From: Lottia gigantea
Lineage: Eukaryota > Mollusca > Gastropoda > Lottiidae
DNA length: 64,000 nt
Reading direction: 5' to 3'
Assembly: GCF_000327385.1 (NCBI RefSeq)
Contig: NW_008710756.1
Coordinates: forward strand, 674,305-738,304
Position 1 is the stretch's first letter, and each line of letters opens with the position of its first letter. A program made the position numbers and the translations under genes. Shown piece after piece: positions 40,501 through 49,500 of the stretch. The notes below the pieces were generated by a model that made no database searches, was not told where the DNA came from, and worked only from the letters and a program-made list of their open reading frames with translations.

Positions 40501-43500
40501 TCTGTGGATTTTCTGAAAACCAAGAATCAGCAGTATTAAAACTATTAATATCACCTCATACAGACAATGTACGCCATTTCTTGATTTAAAGGGACTGTAA
40601 AGAGGTCTTGTAAATTTCATATCGGGGACACTGAGAGCATCAATTTGCACCAAAGCCAATTTTCATCCTGATTCATTTGTCATACTGAATTATGGGATAT
40701 GTAGTTTTGAGCACTCACTCTGAAACTAATTGTGGAATTTGTGAAATTCCTAGTTTGAGATATTTTAAATGGAATTAGGCAATTTTTAAACATTTTGAAC
40801 ATTTCTAGTACTTCTAACTATTTACATATGTTCTTAACTACTAAATAACTCCCCCCAACTGTCCATTTGAAGGTGACCACCACCTAGCTAAATTTGCTTC
40901 CAGGCTATGGTGCTATAAAGTTAATTTAATTCTCAGCATACCTAGAGTTCCTGGTTTCTCAGATTATATTATTGATCAGTTTGAAATAAAGACGGTTGTT
41001 TATGAGATAAAAACCTTGAAATAGTACTAATAACATCTTCTATTAGACCATCTGTTTCTTACACTTAATAATAAATCTTACTTTGTTTATATGTTATCAT
41101 TAAGAACAATATACATTTAGAACATCTTAAAAAACAAAGTTGATGTCTATATTCTATAGAGTTAAAGAAAGTGGAACTTTTGAAACCTTAATGATAAACC
41201 ATGTACTAACGATCAGAACAGCAAAACAACATTTTGATGAACACTGGTAGCAGCTAATGAACCTTTTTTTTTTTTAAATGAACTTTTCACATGAGGAGTA
41301 TATCAATAATAATTCAGTAAATATTTCATAATGAAAAGTGATATCAGGTGTTTAGAAGAGTAAGTATATCAAGTCTAAAACTTGCAGATTATTATCCAAG
41401 TGCCATGTCACACCAAATAGGTGTCTTAACTGAGCTGCCACTGCCATGTAGCCAGAGCATGTTATGGTCACCTTAAGTGTGATATTAGCGTAAAGAAAGC
41501 ATCTAATATTGTACAGTGGGATATATTGTCACTGTTGAAATCCCATGGAATCAAGAATGTCCTTAGACAGACAACCCCTCTTGTATAAATATGGTCATTT
41601 TTATTGTCTAAACTTTAACTCATACAAAACTATTTGTATTAAGTGAACCATAGTCTCATCTATTTATTGAAAAGGGTATGGTTTAAACAATGATGGCCAG
41701 AAAGTTGTGTGAGAATATACCCGTAGAGTATAACTATTATATGAAGGATAGAGTTTTGGACTAAGTTTAAACTATAGAAAATGTTTGGAATGTAGAGTAA
41801 AGATTTCTACTAACAGCTGACTTCCTATTGATTTTGGCAAACATAAAATATATGAACCACTGAGAACAGGTTGAAGGCTTAATGTATGTAAACATCCACA
41901 CTGGCTTATCTTTGATGTCAAAATTCCTTTAAATCAATCTTTATAACTGAATATTTCAATCAGAACTGAGTTAAAAAATCAATGTGAAATTTTCTGCTAG
42001 AATTAGAAAATCACTTTTGCAGATACCAGACAAATTTCAAATGTTTTTAAAATAATGTCAGTAACAACAATCTAACTAACATAGAGTCCAAATGAAATTA
42101 ACAGAATTGGGCAATGCTATGATATTTTACGTCTACAATGTTTAGCCATTTGCCAATTTTCAGAAAAATTTATTTCATTAAAGTGATACTACGTCTTAGA
42201 ATGAACATAAAGTTTAAGTTCTCAAGAATGGTCAATATGAGTATATATTCATCAGTCAACTTACCTTGTATCATAAAGTTACAACAGATTCCATGTGAAA
42301 TCTGGAAAATTCATAAAACTAAGTCATTATTGAAAAACGCTTAATCTTGATATTAATTTGTTCCATTATTTTGTAGAGATTTTAAAATCAACTTGAAACT
42401 AGTAGGGATTAATTTGGCAAGTAGTCCTAGTATCCAGTGTCCCTTTTCTTCACAACAACAAAATAATTAATGTAAAAATAAAAAGTTATACAAGGTCAAG
42501 CTGCTAAAGCTTACATCAGATATAACATTTGTAGTAATCATTAAAAATATATAACATTACTAGAAACAAGGTTATATTACACAATATTATATTGCCCTTT
42601 TACAAGGTAATATTACACACTTGATAATATGATATCTCAATATAACTAATACCAAACCAGGAAATAAGGCAGAATTGGATTCATATACCTATTTTGCTTA
42701 AAGGGATTGTAAAAAAGTTTTGATGTCTATCTGGACACTAATAGCTACAATATTCAATCAGATGTCTGTGGTTCAGTCCACTGAAACTAAGGGATTAATG
42801 ACGACACTAGTCAGGAAAGTCCTTATGTGATAAAGCATATTATGCGATTAGCGACGTCATAAAACACCATAAAACGCTATTTTTATGTCAAATTCTAGGA
42901 ACCTCAGACGTACTTTCTGAAAATTGGAATGGTGCAAATTGATGCTATCAGTGTACCCTATAACCATAAAAATATAAGATAATCCTGGTTACAATCTCTT
43001 AAGAAATCAGTTATTCATACAGTCCAACAGTCCTCAACTTCAACAAATTTCTTCTTGTTTAATATAGTAACTAACCAATATAGGTTTTTAATATTGCGAG
43101 GCTTTTGATTATCCAAAAACTCAGAGCTTTAGTAGCAGGGAGACATGGAGCTAATTACAATGCAAGCAGAATGCCGCAGAGTGGTGTAGAGTATAACTGA
43201 AAGACACACTGTGGAGATTTGGCTTCATGGTGAATGATCGATTTCGATGCCCTGCTCTGCTTAAGTGTGAACAACTGACGGTGCTGCTCTGATACGCTCG
43301 TCTTTGCGCTGCCCTGCTCTGTAACGAACCCTTATAGAAAACCACATCACTGTTGGAGCAGCTCTTAGTGCATGTAACACATATTATGTACTCTTTTCAA
43401 CTTGTACTACAAAACCTGACATTATCAAATACACACTGCAGAAATAAACCAAATAAATTATTGGTGTATTTGAATATTTGAAATGTTAGAACAACTTAGA

Positions 43501-46500
43501 AATTTCAGTTAAGTTGAATATTAAATTTATTCAGCTGGAATTGATAGCATGAATATTTAATAATGTTTAGTCCAAACAGTACAATACTCTCAATTTCCAT
43601 ACACTGTTAACTTAGTCTAAATATCAATTTAAATTTGTTTATATACCAAAAGTGACAACTGTTCAGTCTAAGCATTTTTAATAGACAGGTAGAAAGAGAG
43701 AAAATAAAAACCATTTTTATAAGGTAACAATTTTGGTTCAAAAGGATCTTGTTTTACTACCAGCTGTTATTTGGGGTAACTTCACCAACCACGATTAGAA
43801 CTCACAGCCACCTTCTATTGAGCTTAACTATTGTCTGTGCTAATAAAAAAGTTTTTTTGATTTTTTTCAATATTTTATAAGAAAATTGGAATATCAGCTT
43901 CAAAATAGTACTGTTATTCTTACAATGTCTTTGCGTTGATAAAAATATAATTTATTGTAAGTCTACATTGAAAAGAAACATACTTCTCTTCTAGAAATTT
44001 CAACCCAAAAAAGTCAACCTGAAAATTGTCCTCTATAAAAACAAATTTTGAAGTTATAGTGTGTGCTTATGCTTATATTTTTATCAACGTAAAGATATTG
44101 TAAGACTAACAGTACTATTTTGAGCCAGCTATTCAATTCTTCAAAAAATAATGAGAACAATTTTTACAACTTTTTACTTTGCTCAGACAATAAGCAAACA
44201 TTATCATGTTCAAATCTGTAAAATGACTGATTTATTTTCATGCTTTCTTCATAGTAAAGTTTGTATAAAGCTCTGCAAGATATCAGTTATTGATGAAAAG
44301 TTTATTGCCTTGAACACTGGTTTATATCAGCATGGAGAATAAATTGCCAAGCATTTAAGAAGAAATCCATAGCTCAATTATAGGCCATTTGTTTTGTGTT
44401 TTAAATCTTTTGTTTAATATCCAGATTAAGAATCAATTCATATTACATGACCTACAACTTGGTGGAAAGTAGTGCTGGCACAATCTATCGGTGAATCATG
44501 AATGAAATTAAGGGACCCCATTTTTAAGCATTTTGCAATTTAGACTGTTGAGATATCACCAGAAGAATTCTGACATGAAAATATGTTCATCGTTATAATA
44601 ACCATTTATAGTAGTCTGTATTTAGCTGAAAAACATGGCTACTCTATAAATTATGGATTAAGAGTCAACAATAACTTTATTGCAAAATTCATCTGTGACC
44701 ATCCTTTAAACAAAAACTGTTATAAACAGTCACCAGATAAAATAATTTAGGCTTACTAATTTGTTTAGTAGTTTTAGACATTTAAAACTTTTCAAAATAA
44801 GATCAATCTTTTTATCTTTGTTGTTCTGGTCTTTTAAAAGACAAACTAATTTCCACTAGCAGAGAGATGGTAATGTAAAATTACTTGAGGTTAGATTTTC
44901 TATTAAACTAAAGAAAATCAGTTTTGTTGGCAATTTCCCATGAATTTTATAGAAAATTGTGAATGAGCAAAACATGAAATTTTATTTTTCCTTCCAATCA
45001 ATGAATGAACTAATGTTTTATTGGCTGAATAAATGAATTTACACCTGGCTCAATATATCTTTTTGACTTCCGATATCATAAAATGAAAAAATTGATATCT
45101 AGAAATTATGAATGAATGAATGAATGGATGAATGTTTTATAGATATATCATAGAAATGTCAAGATGTTACAGTGAAACCAGGTGTAACTCAGTAGATGAA
45201 TGAATAATTGAATGAATGAATGAATCAGAGTACAATCCTACTAGTAAATGACTCAGAGTAAGACAGATCTCATTAGTTGACTATAGGGAAGTTTATACCT
45301 GAAGATAAAATACACAGTTACCGCTAATAAAAACTAGTATCAAATAGGATACATTTTAGTACAGGTTTTAAGGCAGTTATTTCATTCATTTAAATGCAAG
45401 ATGTTTATTCCAAAATTTAAGTCAATGAGACTGAAGCATTGTACCTTAGTCTCAAATTTGGGCCTTCAAATCCATGTGTGTACAGAATTATCTATTTGAA
45501 AGTAAGAAATACAACATGTCCTTTCTTGAGACTATGCCTTATTTAGAAAATACATATAGAAAGAGATAGAAGGTTTTAAATTCCTAGTTCGAGATATTTT
45601 TGAAGAATTTTGTGATTTTCATACATTTCTAGTACTTCTGAAGGTTATTTACCTATGATAATCAAGACCCAAATCAAAACCTGAAAATGGCAAACCTGTG
45701 TCTTTAATATTTGCTATACCAGCTGATTACCTCAATGACAGTTATTATAATACTATTCAGAATAAAAAATCAGCATACTGTCATACTTAAAAGGCCATTA
45801 TCAACATTCTTACAAGCATTTGTGAGATGATAGCATCATTCATCATATTTGGAACATAAGCAATTGCGTCTAATAACTACAGGTGCATATAAAGCAAAAT
45901 GATTAGTGAAAACAGGCCTCCAATTTGAACTTTTTTCTTAAACTGGTTTGTGATTCTCAATGATCTATGTTCAGCCACAAGGCATAAAAATTGGGTATTT
46001 CATACAATCTAATAATAATCAACTAGTATTGACTAGAGTCATCAAGTACATCATTTACTATATTATATTATTATTGATATGAAAATAATTATTTTACAGG
46101 TAATAAAAGAGTCTATGTTATTAGAAGTTTACTGAGCTGTATTGATATTGTAATATTTCACTGTACTGGTAGCACATAGACAATGATATAATATTATAAT
46201 CTAACCTATATTTTTATCTTTGTTGATTTTATACAACTTAACATAAGATCTAGTATTTCAATGAAGTTTTAAAAGAGATTAAAATGAAATGGAGTTTTTT
46301 AATCTGTAACCAGTTTTCTAATGTTGAGGGACCTTTCATGTAAACATAAAGAGTCGCCACACAGCTTTTAATTAATAAAAACTTTTTCTCTATCAGTTCT
46401 TCGAGATGAATTAGGAATTTATTGTATCTACTGGAAAACATATCTGGCAATTAAGGCCAAGTCAACAAAGCTTCTTGAAAAAACAAGAAAATTAAGTCAT

Positions 46501-49500
46501 TGAAACAGAATATTTTTTATCCAAATTTGAAATCAGATCTGAATAGAAGTTATAAGCTTATTAGTTCACATCTGTAGGAAACAGACAAAAACTAAACAAG
46601 ATTGAGATAAATGGAAATGAAAAGATGAGTTGTGTTTTGTTTGGTACATCTGTTTTCTATAAAAGATCTAGATGTTAAAATGATTATTATTAGTCTTAGT
46701 ATTGGGTAATATACCACAGTGATACAAGTTACATTTATTAACTTTTTAATAACTCTTTATTTCTCTTATTATTACCACAGTGATACAAGTTATAGTTATT
46801 GTCTTTATAATAACTCTTTATTTCTCTTAATATAATACCACAGTGATACAAGTTAAATTTATTGTCTTATAATAACTCTTATTTCTTTTATTATTACCAC
46901 AGTGATAAAAGTTATAGTTATTGTCTTTATAAAACTCTTTATTTCTCTTATTATAATACCACAGTGATACAAGTTAAATTTATTGTCTTATAATAACTCC
47001 TATTTCTTTTATTATTACCACAGTGATACAAGTTACATTTATTGTCTTCATAATAATAAATCTTTATATCTCTTATTATTTATTTTCTTCATAATAACTC
47101 TTTATTTCTCTTATCATTACCATAGTGGTAATAAATTATTGCCACAGTGGTACAGGTTAAATTTTGTCTTCATAATAACTCTTTATTTCTTCAAGTAGGG
47201 ATGGGTAATTTCTATTAAGTACTATAGATAATCAAAAAAGGCAACCAAAAATCAAGTAATTAATCAAATATTCCGATTAAGAAATCTTCTAGATTCTTAA
47301 TCAAAAGCATTTTCTTAATCTGTAATTCCTCAGGTTATATTTGTATCATAGTATAATAATATAAATATTCATTACTGTGATCAGTATGTGTTAATTGTTT
47401 CATGTTTATTGATGCATACGGTTCAATTCATAATATCAAAAGATGGCTTTCCAAGCAATGTAACATGTGTCAATGGGCACCTTTGTTTAGATTAGATCAT
47501 TTGGCATTATCTGTATAGAATAAGCTTATTCAACCTTTAGTCATACTTTTTTTTCAGAAATTTTCTGATTTTGATGAGCCTTTCCTGAGTGATCAATCAC
47601 AATTTTATGTGGGTCTTATAAAGAAATGTTCTATTGAACACATCATTTGATTGGCTGGATATTTTAGTGACCAAGAAAAAATTCAATACATAACAATTTC
47701 CTCAAATCATGAATAACAAATGGAGCAGTCTACCAAAAAATAAGCATTCCATCCAACATAAAAAATCTCATAAATGTGCTAGCCCTGATCTCATTAATAA
47801 CAATGAAACATATTGAATTTCTTTCTATGTTTTTTTCATTAATGAGGAAAAGAAAAGCCTGGAATTACCTACATGTCAGTTCATTATTATACAGGTTAAA
47901 GTAAGTCAGCTGTAAGTTATTACCACATTTATAGGACACTGACCCTTTGGCCTTTTTGCAATGACCCTTAAAGGTATTGTAAATTCTTCACTTTCTATGT
48001 GTATTTGAAACCAACAACCACAGATATCAGACGCAAATTGGAATGGTGCAAATCAGTATGATGCTGTGTTAAGTATTTTTTACATTATAAATACTAATCA
48101 GTTACACTTGACTACCTGACAAAAATCCATTAATTATAAAAATGAAAATGATATACTTCATGATGGTAAACTATGAGTACTATAACTGATTAGGGTCATT
48201 CCATTCCATTCCATTCCATTCAAATCACCCAAAATAAAGTAAAAAGTAAACCGTACCCACTGATGACGATATAGTTTGAAAACCTTCATTAAAACCTAAT
48301 AAGTATATGATCAGACTGATTCAAAGAGGATGACTATTTGAATCACAGTTTGCTATTTTTAAGTAAGTCTGCAGCAGGTTACTATGTATCCCCAGAACCT
48401 ATCCATGAACATAATACAGCTTTACATGCAAAGACACTGATTTTAAGCCTCATCTGTGGATATTCAACTTGATTTTCCAGGCTTAGTTACGATATTATAC
48501 CTCCAAATTTTTTATGAGTCATCTCAAGGTCACGAGGGCTACAAAGTCAAATTCGAGGTCAAAGTGCATATCCAAGGTCATCAATCGTTAAAACACTCCT
48601 ATGTCCAAAAAAAAGGACAGATTTGGAATCCCTGTCCAATTCCCTTTCTAGAAACACTTATTTCAGCAATTTTGACCTATCGGTTACTGAGCTATGGTCA
48701 TTTGAATAATGGTGGTCACGCCCATTATGGCCAAAATCCCCCAAATTGAGTGGGCCATACCTCAGGAACCATTTGTCCGATGAAGCTAAAATGTTGAATA
48801 TCAGCTTTTTCAGCCCAAATAAGCATATCAAAATCAAAGGGGGTACGGTTTACCTCATTGGGTGATTTGACATGGAATGACCCATTAGCACACTGAACAA
48901 TTCACCAAGGTAAAATTGACCGCTGAAAATGGCGTTCTTTTATAACAATCACACCACCTTTAATGTTGAAAAGAAACTGAGCTTACCTGTGACATATTCA
49001 CTTGTCCTAGAGCTAATGTTTTAAATCCTAGTATGGTCCGATTTTTATATTTTTTACGTCTTTGTAACATAATCTGCAATTTATTCACATCTCTTTTGAA
49101 AAAATGTGGATACTGAAAAAAATAAGAACAGAAAAAATTGTTACATTCAGTAGCATATTAAGGGGGAGGGCCATTCTTGACATGAAAATTAAGCTCATTA
49201 AAGGCTTAAAATTCATCTCACACATTTACTAAAACATAACAGAATGTTGCTTTCTGATTAAAATGTGTTGTTTATTCTGCATTTGACATTTATGTGTGAC
49301 AGATGCTTCAGAAATGTTTCTCTCCATGCCCTTTCTTCATAATTAGCTTTCATATATGATCTTATACACACACAAGGTTCATACAGCACTTTGCCTCAAA
49401 AATTCAAAGACTCTTCAAGGACTCTGGGCTTTGAAATTCAAGGACTTTTCAAGGATATCAGTCTAACAGAATACACATGTACCTAACTTCTGAACTGTGA

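Noticed and set aside
43131-43345. GC-richer stretch with a 64-codon minus-strand frame in PACS intron 4
   Set aside because: Internally repetitive (GAGCAGGGCA-type motifs) and not recognisable as protein. Probably a repeat piece, but the ends could not be defined.
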